Assembly: GCF_048213115.1 (NCBI RefSeq) | Contig: NZ_CP172404.1 | Coordinates: 1,550,001 to 1,614,000 of the forward strand | DNA from: Niveibacterium terrae | GTDB lineage: Bacteria > Pseudomonadota > Gammaproteobacteria > Burkholderiales > Rhodocyclaceae | DNA length: 64,000 nucleotides | Reading direction: 5' to 3' | Shown here: positions 23,194-32,460 of the stretch, piece after piece | Layout of the letters: every line of letters starts with the position of its first letter | How positions within the stretch are numbered: the stretch's first letter is position 1 | Made by a program: the position numbers and the translations under genes | The notes under the pieces: generated by a model | What the model saw: only the letters and a program-made list of their open reading frames with translations | Told to the model about the DNA's origin: nothing | The model's database searches: none

Positions 23194-25508
23194 CAGTGCT
23201 CTCCGTCAGAAAAGTCGCGACACCACGCGAAGTGAGCGAAACGCGCCGCGCCGAGCTGTCCGATCGCGATGCCGCCGTCGTTGCAGGGCACGGTCTGTCC
23301 CCAGTGCGGGCGGAATCCGGCCTCACGCAGCGCCGCGACGCACAGGCGAAGCAGCAGCCGGTTCTGGAAACAGCCGCCGGAGAGCGCGACATCGGACAGA
23401 GCCTCGCGTTCGGCGATCGCGACCGAGAGTCTGGCCAGCGCTTCGTGGAAGGCCAGGGCCAGAGCCTTGACCGGGAAGCCCTGCCTTTGCGCCGCGAGCA
23501 GCGCTTCGAGCAAGGGCTTCCAGACGATCGCCCCGCCCTCGACTTCGAAGGCGAGAGGGGGGCCGATCAGGCCTTCGCGCTCGGCCGCTTCGGCTGCGGA
23601 CTGCAGCGCCATCGCCGCATCGCCTTCATAGCGGCTGATAACGGACAGGCCCAGCAGAGCCGAGACCGCGTCGAAGAGCCGGCCCATGCTGTGGCAGCCC
23701 GGGCTGTTGATCCCTCTCTCCAGCATCGTTGTCAGCACCGTCAGCTCGGCTTCTGCGAAGAGCCGGTCCACAGGCGGGTTCCGGAAGGCCGCGCTGGCAC
23801 CGGCCGCGAACAGCAGGCCCAGAGCAGCGCGGCGCGGCTCCCTCTGTGCGGCCTCCCCTCCGGGAAGGGGAAAGGGCGCGAGGCTCGCGCAGCGCCGGCA
23901 TTCCTCTTTCGTGACGCGGAAGGCTTCGCTTCCTCTGAGGCTCTGGTTCTCGCCCAGACCCATCCCGTCCCAGGCGAGGCCCAGAACGGGCAAAGCCAGA
24001 TCGTGCTCGGCGATCACCGCGTGGACGTGGGCGACGTGGTGCCAGATCGCGGCCAGGGGAAGCTTTTCCCTTTGCGCGAGGGCGAAGCCGAAGACGCTGC
24101 TCGCGTAGTCGGGGTGGGCATCGATCAGGATACGGCGGGGCGGACAGCGATAGAGGCGGCAGAGGTTTTCGGGCGCTGCGGCGAAAGCGGAGCGAACCCC
24201 GGCGTGTTCGAGCTCGCCGATGTGCGGGCCGGACAGCGCGAGCCGCCCCAGGCCCAGCGCGATGCAGCTCTTTTGCTGGGCGCCCAGCGCGAGATCGCCG
24301 GACTCCGTCGCTAGGGCGAGGCCTTGCGGCACATAGCCGCGGGCGCGGCGCAGGATCTGGGGCTGGGCGGCGGCGATCTGGGTCACCGAGTCGTCGAGCC
24401 GGTTTTCGATGCGGCGGTTGTGGACGAGGAAGAGATCGGCGATACCGGCGAGCTCGGCGAGAGCCGCCTCTTCGTCGAGGGCGATCGGCTCGCCGGCGCG
24501 GTTGCCGCTCGTGACGACGAGCGGGGCGCCGAAGTCGGCGGCGATCAGCGCGTGCAGGCCGCTCGCCGGCAGCATGACCCCGAGGCGGGAGCAGCCCGGG
24601 GCGATCGCGTCGGGCAGCGCGCCGGGGCGGGACGCGATCAGCACGATCGGGGCGGCGGGGCTTTCGAGCAGCGCGATCTCGTCGGCGTCGGGCGTGCAGA
24701 GGGCGTGCAGCGCCGCCAGATCGCCGACCATCACCGCTAAGGGTTTCGCAGGCCTCGCCTTGCGCGCTCTGAGCTTCGCGATCGCGGCCTCGCCGCGGGC
24801 GTCGACGAGGAGCTGAAAGCCGCCGACCCCCTTCAGCGCGAGGATTTCGCCGCACGCGAGATGGGCGAGCGCGCCGGTGAGCGCCGCCTCGCCCCGCGCG
24901 AACGCGCTGCCGTCTGCGCCGAGCAGCGCGAGCTGCGGCCCGCAGGTGGGACAGGAAATCGTCTGCGCGTCAAAGCGGCGATCGGCGCTGTTTGCATATT
25001 CGCGCGCGCAGTCGGCGCAGAGCGGGAAATCGGCGAGGCTCGTGCGCTCGCGGTCGAAGGGCAGAGCACTTGTGATCGAGGCGCGCGGTCCGCATTCGGC
25101 GCAGCTGATGAAGGGGTAGCGATAGCGCCGGCTCGCGGGGTTGTCCAGCTCGGCGAGGCAGGCGGGGCAGGGCGCGCGATCGGGCAGCAGAACCGGAGCG
25201 GCTTTGTCGTCGGCGAGGCTGGGCGCGATCGCGAAGCCTGAGCCGCCGCGCGGCGGGACGGGGCAGGCGAGGATGCGGGCTATGCGGGCCGCCGCCGGAG
25301 GGTTCTGATCCAGCGCCTCGCGAAAGCGTGCGAGCGCGTCGGGCCGACCTTCGATCTCGATCAGCACATCGGCGGCACGATTGGCGACCCAGCCAGTGAG
25401 ATTGAACCCCATTGCGGTGCGCGCGACGAAGGGGCGAAAGCCGACCCCTTGAACCGTTCCGGTCACTTCCAGGCGCAGACGCTGGCGGATCGTGTCACGC
25501 CCGTTCAT
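23193..25508 (-). CDS. hypF: carbamoyltransferase HypF
   Basis: This 771-residue HypF makes the carbamoyl group for hydrogenase CN ligands from carbamoyl phosphate and ATP and loads HypE. All domains are present: acylphosphatase (1-95, GTVQGVGFRPFV), a zinc-finger region with CPAC, CAECGP, CADC and CPTCGP (about 110-190), a YrdC-like domain (about 200-390, ALKGVGGFQLL), and a Kae1-like domain with HHVAHVHAVIAEHD. It is first in the minus-strand hyp operon, divergent from the FmdB-type gene across 70 bp. Confidence 0.97.
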   Translation of the reverse strand: MNGRDTIRQRLRLEVTGTVQGVGFRPFVARTAMGFNLTGWVANRAADVLIEIEGRPDALARFREALDQNPPAAARIARILACPVPPRGGSGFAIAPSLADDKAAPVLLPDRAPCPACLAELDNPASRRYRYPFISCAECGPRASITSALPFDRERTSLADFPLCADCAREYANSADRRFDAQTISCPTCGPQLALLGADGSAFARGEAALTGALAHLACGEILALKGVGGFQLLVDARGEAAIAKLRARKARPAKPLAVMVGDLAALHALCTPDADEIALLESPAAPIVLIASRPGALPDAIAPGCSRLGVMLPASGLHALIAADFGAPLVVTSGNRAGEPIALDEEAALAELAGIADLFLVHNRRIENRLDDSVTQIAAAQPQILRRARGYVPQGLALATESGDLALGAQQKSCIALGLGRLALSGPHIGELEHAGVRSAFAAAPENLCRLYRCPPRRILIDAHPDYASSVFGFALAQREKLPLAAIWHHVAHVHAVIAEHDLALPVLGLAWDGMGLGENQSLRGSEAFRVTKEECRRCASLAPFPLPGGEAAQREPRRAALGLLFAAGASAAFRNPPVDRLFAEAELTVLTTMLERGINSPGCHSMGRLFDAVSALLGLSVISRYEGDAAMALQSAAEAAEREGLIGPPLAFEVEGGAIVWKPLLEALLAAQRQGFPVKALALAFHEALARLSVAIAEREALSDVALSGGCFQNRLLLRLCVAALREAGFRPHWGQTVPCNDGGIAIGQLGAARFAHFAWCRDFSDGEH

Positions 25509-25578
25509 CCGGGCTGCTCGGTGAAAAACGGGAACCGTTCTTGCTGGAACATGGCTTTTCCGCGGAATCGACAGACAG

Positions 25579-25812
25579 ATGCCACTCTACGACTTCCACT
25601 GTCCGGTTTGCGACCGGATCTTCGAGCTTCTCGTGAGCCAATCCTCCGCGCCGGGCTGTCCGGTCTGCGCCGGCGCGCTGACGCGCCAGATCGCGCGCCC
25701 TTCGCTCGCCGGCAAAAGCGCAAAGCTGATCGCGCGCGCACGCGCCCAGGCCGGGCGGGAAGGGCATTTCAGCCATTACCCGGCGAGCGAGCGCGCGAAG
25801 CTGAAAACTTGA
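25579..25812 (+). CDS. FmdB-family zinc ribbon protein
   Basis: This 77-residue protein has the FmdB/putative-regulatory zinc ribbon: YDFHCPVCDRIFELL followed by GCPVCAGAL, giving two CxxC pairs that should bind one zinc. The C-terminal half is basic. FmdB-type proteins are widespread, with no settled role. Position, divergent from hypF and 108 bp before hoxF, hints at a link to hydrogenase expression or assembly; a CxxC ribbon next to the nickel-handling genes is noteworthy but unproved. Confidence 0.85.
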   Translation: MPLYDFHCPVCDRIFELLVSQSSAPGCPVCAGALTRQIARPSLAGKSAKLIARARAQAGREGHFSHYPASERAKLKT

Positions 25813-25920
25813 GCGCGGGCAAGGGGAGGGCAAGTGCGCGGGCGGGCGCGCTCTGGCTGTCTAGAATGCCTTGAGCGGCCTCGTTTTCGGGACTGCGCTT
25901 CCCGCGATCGGAGGGCTTCG

Positions 25921-27690
25921 ATGTCCAGCGAGGCAGGTCTGGAACGGGTTCTGACCCGGATCTCGGCACGCTACCGGGACGAGCCCCTGCTTTTGCTGCA
26001 GATGCTCAGGGCCGTTCAGGCCTCGTATTCGTGCGTCCCGCACGAGGCGATCCGCTTCTTCGCGAGCCATCTGAAGCTGCCGCTGAGCCAGGTGCTGGGC
26101 GTCGTCGAGTTCTACAGCTTTCTGCACCGCTCGCCGCGCGGGCGCTACGACCTCTATTTCAGCGACAACATCACCGACAGGATGCTGGGCAGCCGGGCGC
26201 TGGCGGCCCAGCTCTGTGCGCGCCTGGGGGTCGAGCCCGGCGAGCCGCGTGCGGATGGGCAGGTCACGGTCGCCTTCACGTCCTGTACCGGGATGTGCGA
26301 CCAGGGGCCGGCTGCCCTGGTCAACGGGCTCGCGCTGACGCGGCTGGATCCCGCGCGCATCGACGAGCTGGCCGAACTCGTCGAGGCCGGTATCGCGCTC
26401 GAAGCCTGGCCGCGCGAATGGTTTTCGGTGCACGACAACATCCGCCGGCCCGGTGCGATCTTCACGACGAGCTTTGCCGAAGGCGAGGCGCTGGCGGCGG
26501 CGCGCGCGCTGGGGCCGGAGGCGGTGCTCGCCGAGCTCGAAGTCTCGGGGCTGCGCGGCCGCGGCGGAGCAGGTTTTCGGACCGCGCAGAAGTGGCGCTT
26601 CTGCCGCGAATCCGAAGGCGATGCGCGCTACATCGTCTGCAATGCCGACGAGGGCGAACCGGGAACGTTCAAGGACAGGGTTCTGCTGACCCGGCTGCCC
26701 GATGCACTGTTCGAAGGCATGACGATCGCCGGTCTCGCGGTCGGCGCCCACCGGGGGCTGCTCTATCTGCGCGCCGAATACGAATACCTGAGGCCGCTGC
26801 TCGAAGCCGTTCTGGTGCGCCGCCGCGATGCGGGTCTGCTGGGCGCAGACGCGCTGGGGACGGGCGAGGGTTTCGACATCGCGATCCACATGGGGGCCGG
26901 CGCCTATATCTGCGGCGAGGAGTCCGCGTTGATCGAATCGCTCGAAGGCAAGAGGGGGCAGGCGCGGGTCAGGCCTCCCTTCCCGGTCAAGCGCGGCTAT
27001 GTGCAGAAGCCGACCGTCGTCAACAACGTCCAGACTTTCATCCAGGCCGCCCAGATCGCGTTGCGCGGTGGAGCCTGGTTCGCGGCCCAGGGCACCGAGA
27101 AATCCCCGGGCAGCGTCGTGCTGTCGGTGTCGGGCGATGTCGCGCGGCGCGGCATCCACGAATATCCGTTCGGGGTCACGCTCGGCGAGGTGCTTGCCGG
27201 CTGCGGCGCCTATGCGGTCAAGGCGGTCCAGGTCGGCGGGCCTTCCGGCCATCTGGTCGGACCGGCCGATTTCCGGCGGCGGATCGCGTTCGAGGATCTG
27301 GCGACGACGGGGTCCTTGATGGTCTTCGATACGAGTCGGGACATCGTTGCGGTCGTGCAGAACTTCATCCACTTTTTCGAGCACGAGTCCTGCGGATTCT
27401 GCACGCCGTGCCGGGTCGGCACGACGATGCTCAGGCGCCTCGTCGACCGGGTCGCCGCGGGGCAGGCGAGCGAAGCAGACCTCGCCGAGATCGTCGCGAC
27501 TTCGCTCGTCACGCGCAGCGCGAGCCACTGCGGTCTGGGGCAGAGCGCTCCGCTGTCATTGCTCGACGCGCTGCAGCGCTTCCGGGCCGACTTCGACACG
27601 AAGCTCTCCGGGCAGGGGAGCGATCCCGGTTTCGATCTCGATGGTGCGCTGGCCGAGACCCGGGCCTTGCGGGAGGCTTGGCATGGCTGA
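25921..27690 (+). CDS. hoxF: NAD-reducing hydrogenase diaphorase subunit HoxF
   Basis: This 589-residue HoxF fuses a NuoE-like N-terminus with a NuoF-like body. Cys99, Cys122 and Cys126 (TSCTGMCDQGP) belong to the N-terminal FeS region. FMN/NADH motifs are RGRGGAGFRTAQKW, NADEGEPGTFKDR and GAGAYICGEESALIESLEG, and the C-terminal [4Fe-4S] site is CGFCTPC (Cys491-497) with a fourth Cys near 537. It exchanges electrons between NAD(H) and the HoxYH hydrogenase. The ATG at 25921 (GGAG upstream) is preferred to an upstream ATG because the family start fits. It overlaps hoxU by 8 nt. Confidence 0.96.
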   Translation: MSSEAGLERVLTRISARYRDEPLLLLQMLRAVQASYSCVPHEAIRFFASHLKLPLSQVLGVVEFYSFLHRSPRGRYDLYFSDNITDRMLGSRALAAQLCARLGVEPGEPRADGQVTVAFTSCTGMCDQGPAALVNGLALTRLDPARIDELAELVEAGIALEAWPREWFSVHDNIRRPGAIFTTSFAEGEALAAARALGPEAVLAELEVSGLRGRGGAGFRTAQKWRFCRESEGDARYIVCNADEGEPGTFKDRVLLTRLPDALFEGMTIAGLAVGAHRGLLYLRAEYEYLRPLLEAVLVRRRDAGLLGADALGTGEGFDIAIHMGAGAYICGEESALIESLEGKRGQARVRPPFPVKRGYVQKPTVVNNVQTFIQAAQIALRGGAWFAAQGTEKSPGSVVLSVSGDVARRGIHEYPFGVTLGEVLAGCGAYAVKAVQVGGPSGHLVGPADFRRRIAFEDLATTGSLMVFDTSRDIVAVVQNFIHFFEHESCGFCTPCRVGTTMLRRLVDRVAAGQASEADLAEIVATSLVTRSASHCGLGQSAPLSLLDALQRFRADFDTKLSGQGSDPGFDLDGALAETRALREAWHG

Positions 27691-28399
27691 CGAAAAGCGC
27701 TTCTGTTTCGACGGGCAATGGCTGGCGTTTGCGCCCGGCCAGACCGTGATCCAGGCGGCCGAGGCGGCGGGGCTCTACATTCCCCATCTGTGCTATCACC
27801 CGGATCTGCCGCCTCACGGCTCCTGCAAGCTCTGCTCGGTCAAGGCCAATGGCCGGATCACGTCGGCCTGTTACGAGCCGGTCAGCGAAGGGATGATCGT
27901 CGAGAGCGAGACCGGCGAGATCACCGCGCTGCGCCGCCGCGTCATCCAGATGCTGTTCGCCGAGGGCAACCACTACTGCCCGTTCTGCGAGAAGAGCGGC
28001 AACTGCCAGCTCCAGGCGCTCGCCTATCACCTGGGCATGGAGGATGTGCACTATCCGCAGCTCTATCCGCGCCGCGAACTCGACGCCTCCCATCCCGATG
28101 TGCTGATCGATCACGATCGCTGCATCCTCTGCGAGCTGTGCGTGCGAGCGAGCCGCGATCTCGATCACAAGAGCCTCTTCGGCATCGCCGGCCGGGGACT
28201 CAGCGCCCATCTTCGCGTGAACAGCGCGAGCGGGCGCCTGGGCGACACGGACTTCGCGGCCAGCGATCGCGCCGCCAGCATCTGCCCTTGCGGTGCGATC
28301 CTGCCGCGCCGCAAGGCATTCATGACCCCGATCGGCGAGCGGCGTTTCGATGACCAGGACATCGCCGACGCTGGGCAGGGAGGCAAGAGCGATGACTGA
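27683..28399 (+). CDS. hoxU: NAD-reducing hydrogenase subunit HoxU
   Basis: This 238-residue ferredoxin-like subunit corresponds to the N-terminus of NuoG. Cys motifs run in order: HLCYHPDLPPHGSCKLCSV (a [2Fe-2S] site), a HxxxCPFCEKSGNC cluster site (about residues 98-110), and CILCELC with a later CPCG for [4Fe-4S]. It wires HoxF to the hydrogenase module. The ATG lies in ATGGCTGA, overlapping the hoxF stop by 8 nt, and the next junction is built the same way. Confidence 0.96.
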   Translation: MADEKRFCFDGQWLAFAPGQTVIQAAEAAGLYIPHLCYHPDLPPHGSCKLCSVKANGRITSACYEPVSEGMIVESETGEITALRRRVIQMLFAEGNHYCPFCEKSGNCQLQALAYHLGMEDVHYPQLYPRRELDASHPDVLIDHDRCILCELCVRASRDLDHKSLFGIAGRGLSAHLRVNSASGRLGDTDFAASDRAASICPCGAILPRRKAFMTPIGERRFDDQDIADAGQGGKSDD

Positions 28400-28946
28400 G
28401 CGCACCGCCTCGCGGATCAAGATGGCGACCTGCTCTCTGGCGGGTTGCTTCGGCTGCCACATGTCGCTGCTCGACATCGACGAGCTGTTGCTCGCCCTCG
28501 CCGAGCGGATCGAGTTCGACCGCGGCCCGCTGACCGACCTCAAGCACTGCTCGGAGCACGTCGATGTCGGACTTGTCGAAGGCGGGATCGCCAATGCTGA
28601 CAACGTCGAAGTGCTGCGCGAGTTCCGGGCTCGCTGCGCCTGTCTGGTCGCGGTCGGCGCCTGCGCGATCACCGGCGGCGTGCCGTCCTTGCGCAACCGT
28701 TTCACGGTCTCCGAGTGTCTGCGCGAAGCCTATGTCGATGGACTCGGCGTCGTGAAGCCCGGCATCCCCTCCGATCCCGAGCTGCCCCTGCTGCTCGACA
28801 AGCTCAGGCCCATCCATGAAGTCGTCAGAGTCGATTATGTGCTGCCCGGCTGCCCGCCTCCGGCCGCCGCTTTCCGTGAGCTGATCACCGCGTTGCTCGA
28901 AGGGCGGGAGCCGGTTCTGCCCCGCGAGCTTCGCCGTTTCGATTGA
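28392..28946 (+). CDS. hoxY: NAD-reducing [NiFe]-hydrogenase small subunit HoxY
   Basis: This 184-residue small subunit carries the proximal FeS cluster next to the NiFe site. Cys ligands are visible in TCSLAGCFGCHMS (residues 13-25), GACAITGG and the VLPGCPPP motif near residue 155. It lacks a Tat signal and the extra C-terminal clusters of uptake enzymes, as expected for a cytoplasmic group 3d enzyme. It overlaps hoxU by 8 nt (ATGACTGA) and is followed 6 nt later by hoxH. Confidence 0.96.
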   Translation: MTERTASRIKMATCSLAGCFGCHMSLLDIDELLLALAERIEFDRGPLTDLKHCSEHVDVGLVEGGIANADNVEVLREFRARCACLVAVGACAITGGVPSLRNRFTVSECLREAYVDGLGVVKPGIPSDPELPLLLDKLRPIHEVVRVDYVLPGCPPPAAAFRELITALLEGREPVLPRELRRFD

Positions 28947-28952
28947 AGCGCC

Positions 28953-30440
28953 ATGTCCGAAGATCTGGAAAATTCGCATCAGCAAGGGCTCAGGCGGGTC
29001 GTCATCGATCCGCTCAGCCGCGTCGAGGGGCACGGCAAGGTGACCCTGCTGCTCGACGACGCGGGGCGGGTGCGCCAGGCGCGGCTCGCCATCGTCGAAT
29101 TCCGTGGTTTCGAGAAGTTCATCCAGGGCAGACCCTTCTGGGAAGTGCCGGTGCTGGTGCAGAGGCTGTGCGGAATCTGCCCGGTCAGCCATCTGCTCGC
29201 GGCTTCAAAGGCCTGCGATTTCTTCGTGCTCGGCGCCGCTTCGGTGACGCCGACCGCGGGCAAGCTGCGCCGGCTGCTGCATTTCGCTCAGGTGCTGCAG
29301 TCGCACGCGTTGCACTTCTTCTACCTCGCCTCCGCCGACCTGCTCTTCGGTTTCGACGATGCCGTCGCGCACCGCAACATCGCCGGCGTGATCGCCGACC
29401 ACCCCGACATCGCGCTGATGGGGGTCAAGCTGCGCCAGTACGGCCAGGAAGTGATACGCACGCTGACCGGCAAGCGGGTGCATGGCACGGGTTCGCTGCC
29501 GGGCGGCTTCAACAAGGCCTTGAGCGGGGCCGAACGCGATGCGCTGCAATGCGACATCGGTCAGGTGATTGCCTCGGCGGGCAAGGGCGTCGCTATCGCG
29601 CGCGCGCTCTTCGAGGCCGGCGAGCGCGAGCATCCCGATTTCGCGGCTGCGCCCTCGCTCTTTGTATCGCTCGTCGCTCCTGACGGAGCGCTGGAGCTCT
29701 ACGACGGAGGCCTTCGCGTCAAGGACAGGGAAGGCGTAGTGCTGCTCGATCACTTCGACGCCCACCGTTACGCTGAACTGATCCGCGAAGAGGTCAAGAG
29801 CTGGAGCTATATGAAGTTTCCCTTCCTCGCGTCGCTGGGCGCGCGGGAGGGCTGGTACCGGGTCGGGCCTCTGGCCCGGATCAACAACTGCGACTTCATC
29901 GCGACGCCTCTGGCCGAAGCGGCGCGCCGGGAGTTTATCGCCTCCGGTGGCGGGCGACCGGTGCAGGCGACGCTCGCCTATCACTGGGCGAGGATGGTGG
30001 AGCTGCTCCACTGCGCCGAGGCCATTGAACGACTGCTCGCCGATCCCGAGCTGCTGGGCACGGACCTGCTGGCCGGAGGAGAGGGGCTGCGCGAAGGCAT
30101 AGGCGTCATCGAGGCGCCGCGCGGCACGCTTTTCCACCACTACCGGATCGGCGCGGACGATCTCGTCACGATGGCCAACCTGATCGTCTCGACGACCCAG
30201 AACAACCAGGCGATGAACGAATCGGTGCGCGCGGTCGCCGCCCGCTACTTCGACGGCCGCGAAGTCAGCGAAGGCCTGCTGAACCGGATCGAAGTCGCGG
30301 TCCGGGCCTACGACCCCTGTCTGTCCTGCGCGACGCACGCGATCGGTAGCATGCCGCTCATCGTCGAAACGCTCGCGCCCGACGGCGCCCTGCTCAGCCG
30401 CCTGGCTCGCCATGGCGACGGGACCGTGGAGGCGGGATGA
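28953..30440 (+). CDS. hoxH: NAD-reducing [NiFe]-hydrogenase large subunit HoxH
   Basis: This 495-residue catalytic subunit binds nickel through four Cys: Cys73 and Cys76 in RLCGICPVSH, and Cys456 and Cys459 in DPCLSCATH. By analogy with characterised HoxH, the precursor is cut after His462, removing a 33-residue tail; the protease gene hoxW follows with a 4-nt overlap. The R-X-CGICPVSH and DPCLSCATH pattern and the HoxFU partners place it in group 3d (bidirectional, NAD-linked). Confidence 0.97.
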   Translation: MSEDLENSHQQGLRRVVIDPLSRVEGHGKVTLLLDDAGRVRQARLAIVEFRGFEKFIQGRPFWEVPVLVQRLCGICPVSHLLAASKACDFFVLGAASVTPTAGKLRRLLHFAQVLQSHALHFFYLASADLLFGFDDAVAHRNIAGVIADHPDIALMGVKLRQYGQEVIRTLTGKRVHGTGSLPGGFNKALSGAERDALQCDIGQVIASAGKGVAIARALFEAGEREHPDFAAAPSLFVSLVAPDGALELYDGGLRVKDREGVVLLDHFDAHRYAELIREEVKSWSYMKFPFLASLGAREGWYRVGPLARINNCDFIATPLAEAARREFIASGGGRPVQATLAYHWARMVELLHCAEAIERLLADPELLGTDLLAGGEGLREGIGVIEAPRGTLFHHYRIGADDLVTMANLIVSTTQNNQAMNESVRAVAARYFDGREVSEGLLNRIEVAVRAYDPCLSCATHAIGSMPLIVETLAPDGALLSRLARHGDGTVEAG

Positions 30441-30946
30441 GCCAGAAAGCGCCTATCCTGGTTCTCGCCTATGGCAACCTGAGCCGCGGTGACGATGCGG
30501 TCGGGCCTTTGCTCGCGGCGCGGCTCGAAGCCTGGCTCGCCGGGTTCAACGAAGAGCGGATCGAGGTTCTGAGCGATTTTCAGCTCAACATCGAACACGT
30601 CTTCGATCTGGTCGATCGGCGCAGAGTCCTGCTGATCGATGCGCGCACAGGCGGCAGTCAGGGCTTCTCGTGCGAGCGCGTGAGCCCCGTCGCCGATGTG
30701 CGCTTTTCGACTCATGCGCTCTCGCCCTCCGGTCTGCTCGAAATCTACCGCCGGCTGCGCTGGGTCGATCCGCCGCCGTTGGAGCTGCTGTCGATTCCGG
30801 CGAGGAGTTTCGAACTCGGTGAGCCCGTGCATCCGGCCACTGCCGAGCAGATGGAAGAGGCCTGGGATTTCCTGAAGAGCTGGTGCGGCGCGGCGCTGGC
30901 CGAGGAGCAGGAAAAAGAACAGGACGGGGAGAGCTGTCGTGCATGA
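30437..30946 (+). CDS. hoxW: hydrogenase maturation endopeptidase HoxW
   Basis: This 169-residue protein of the HycI/HoxW peptidase family cuts the C-terminal tail of HoxH once nickel is in place. It opens ILVLAYGNLSRGDDAVGPLLA, where the Asp of RGDD is a metal-sensing residue, and has the second conserved region LLIDART and the His in FSTHALSP. Its stop overlaps the GTG of hypA by 8 nt. The Glu-rich tail (EEQEKEQDGE) looks like a local extension. Confidence 0.92.
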   Translation: MSQKAPILVLAYGNLSRGDDAVGPLLAARLEAWLAGFNEERIEVLSDFQLNIEHVFDLVDRRRVLLIDARTGGSQGFSCERVSPVADVRFSTHALSPSGLLEIYRRLRWVDPPPLELLSIPARSFELGEPVHPATAEQMEEAWDFLKSWCGAALAEEQEKEQDGESCRA

Positions 30947-31292
30947 ATTCTCGCTGGCCGTCGAGATCGCGCAGATCGTCGAGGACAAGGCTGCGGAAGC
31001 GGATCTCGCGAGCGTGTCGGGGCTGACGCTGGCGCTCGGTTCGCTCGCGATCGTCGATCGCGACGCCTTGCTCTTCGCGCTCGAAGGCGCGTTGCGCGGC
31101 GGGGTCGCGGACGGCGCTGATGTCGCGATTGAAGGGATCGCAGCCTTCGCCCGCTGCCCCGCCTGCGGCGAGGAACAGCCGATCGCCGAGCGCTTCGCTC
31201 CGTGTCTGCGCTGCGGCGCTTACGGGCTCAAGGTGATTGCGGGCACTGAGCTCAAGCTCAAGAGCATCGAAGGCCTCTGTCGCGGGGAGTGA
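30939..31292 (+). CDS. hypA: hydrogenase nickel incorporation protein HypA
   Basis: This 117-residue HypA delivers nickel to the hydrogenase precursor. It begins MHEFSLA; His2 is the essential nickel ligand, which fixes the GTG at 30939 as the start. The zinc site is two CxxC pairs (ARCPACGEE and APCLRCGAY). It overlaps hoxW (GTGCATGA) and is followed at once by hypB. Confidence 0.96.
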   Translation: MHEFSLAVEIAQIVEDKAAEADLASVSGLTLALGSLAIVDRDALLFALEGALRGGVADGADVAIEGIAAFARCPACGEEQPIAERFAPCLRCGAYGLKVIAGTELKLKSIEGLCRGE

Positions 31293-31294
31293 TC

Positions 31295-31996
31295 ATGTGC
31301 GAGAGCTGTGGTTGTGAAAACCCCTACCGTCCGCCGCGCCGCGTGCGCAGCGTCAGCGTCGAGGAGGATGTGCTGGGCCGCAATGCGGCAATCGCGCAGC
31401 GCAACCGTGATCGCCTCGCCGCTGCCCGGATTCTGGCGTTGAACTTCGTGTCCAGTCCCGGTTCGGGCAAGACCAGCCTGCTTGTCGAAACGATCAAGCG
31501 CCTCGGCATCGAAGAACCGGTTGCGGTCATCGAAGGCGACCAGCAGACCCGCTTCGACGCCGACCGGATCGCCACGACCGGAGCGCCGGCCATCCAGATC
31601 AACACCGGCAAGGGCTGCCACCTCGACGCGCAGCAGATCGCGCAGGCGCTCGATGAGCTCGACCTGCACGGGCCGGGCTTGCTGCTGATCGAGAACGTCG
31701 GCAACCTTATCTGCCCGGCCGGCTTCGACCTCGGTGAGGCGCACAAGATCGTCGTGCTGTCGGTCACCGAAGGCGAGGACAAGCCGCTCAAATACCCGGA
31801 CATGTTCGCCGCCTCCGACGTGATGCTGCTCAACAAGGTGGATCTGTTGCCGCATCTCGATTTTGATGTTGCGCGCTGCTGCGACTACGCGCGGCGTATC
31901 AATCCCGAAATCCTGATCTTCCCGGTCTCGGCGACGACCGGGGAGGGGATGGAAGCCTGGTTCGCGTGGCTTACCGCTCGGCGATCGGCCGGGTGA
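31295..31996 (+). CDS. hypB: hydrogenase nickel incorporation GTPase HypB
   Basis: This 233-residue GTPase begins MCESCGC, the N-terminal metal motif; this sets the ATG at 31295, 2 nt after the hypA stop, with GGGGAG upstream. The P-loop is SSPGSGKTSL (about residues 52-61), with EGDQQT, a LLIENVGNL switch region and NKVDLL following. There is no histidine-rich nickel-storage stretch, so nickel delivery may lean on a partner such as the His-tailed SlyD at 48725. Confidence 0.96.
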   Translation: MCESCGCENPYRPPRRVRSVSVEEDVLGRNAAIAQRNRDRLAAARILALNFVSSPGSGKTSLLVETIKRLGIEEPVAVIEGDQQTRFDADRIATTGAPAIQINTGKGCHLDAQQIAQALDELDLHGPGLLLIENVGNLICPAGFDLGEAHKIVVLSVTEGEDKPLKYPDMFAASDVMLLNKVDLLPHLDFDVARCCDYARRINPEILIFPVSATTGEGMEAWFAWLTARRSAG

Positions 31997-31998
31997 TT

Positions 31999-32460
31999 TC
32001 AGGCGCCTCTCGTCCAGCTCAGCTCCGTTGAGAGAGGATAACCGTCCTCGACGGGGCCGCCGCTGATGCTGCCCGGCCTGACCTGCAGCACGAGAAAGCT
32101 CAGCGCTTCACTGCCGGTGTTGCGCCAGGCGCGCGCGCCTTCGGGCGCGACGCGCACGGCCGAGCCTTCGCTGACCGGGAAGATTTCACCATCGACCTGA
32201 AACTCGCCTTCGCCGCCGGTGAAGAGGTAGATCTCCTCGTGTTCGCGGTGGGCGTGCAGGAAAGGCATTGCCGCGCCCGGGGGAAGGCAATTCCACGAGA
32301 TCTCGGCTCCGGTCGCGTTCAGCGCTTCGCGCAGAAAGACCTTGCCGGGGGCCGACTGGCCGGACGGAGCTTCGAATCGGCAGGCTACGAGAGCGGACTG
32401 TGGGCCAAGATCGACGGCGGTGAACCGGGAGCCTGTGCGTTGAGGGTGTGCCTTGTTCAT
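31999..32460 (-). CDS. cupin-domain protein (double-His metal motif)
   Basis: This 153-residue single-domain cupin has motif 1 HAHREHEEIYLFTGGEGEFQVDGE around residue 70 and motif 2 GSAVRVAPEGARAWRN after it; the His/Glu set should bind a metal ion. Function is unknown. It is convergent with hypB (2-nt gap) and divergent from the GlxA-type regulator across 118 bp, so that regulator is the likely controller. The ATG at 32460 has GGAGAAG upstream. Confidence 0.85.
   Translation of the reverse strand: MNKAHPQRTGSRFTAVDLGPQSALVACRFEAPSGQSAPGKVFLREALNATGAEISWNCLPPGAAMPFLHAHREHEEIYLFTGGEGEFQVDGEIFPVSEGSAVRVAPEGARAWRNTGSEALSFLVLQVRPGSISGGPVEDGYPLSTELSWTRGA

Noticed and set aside
23626..24855. Long frame on the same strand as hypF in another phase
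   Set aside because: HypF domains are complete in the chosen frame; this frame is Arg/Pro-rich noise with no frameshift evidence.
25813..25920. TAGAAT at about 25862 considered as a -10 for hoxF
   Set aside because: No acceptable -35 at 16-18 bp; the operon could start upstream of the FmdB-type gene.
25861..27528. Long minus-strand open frame opposite hoxF
   Set aside because: It is the antisense of a well-identified gene; the protein is Arg/Asp/Gln-rich with no domain, as expected in GC-rich DNA.
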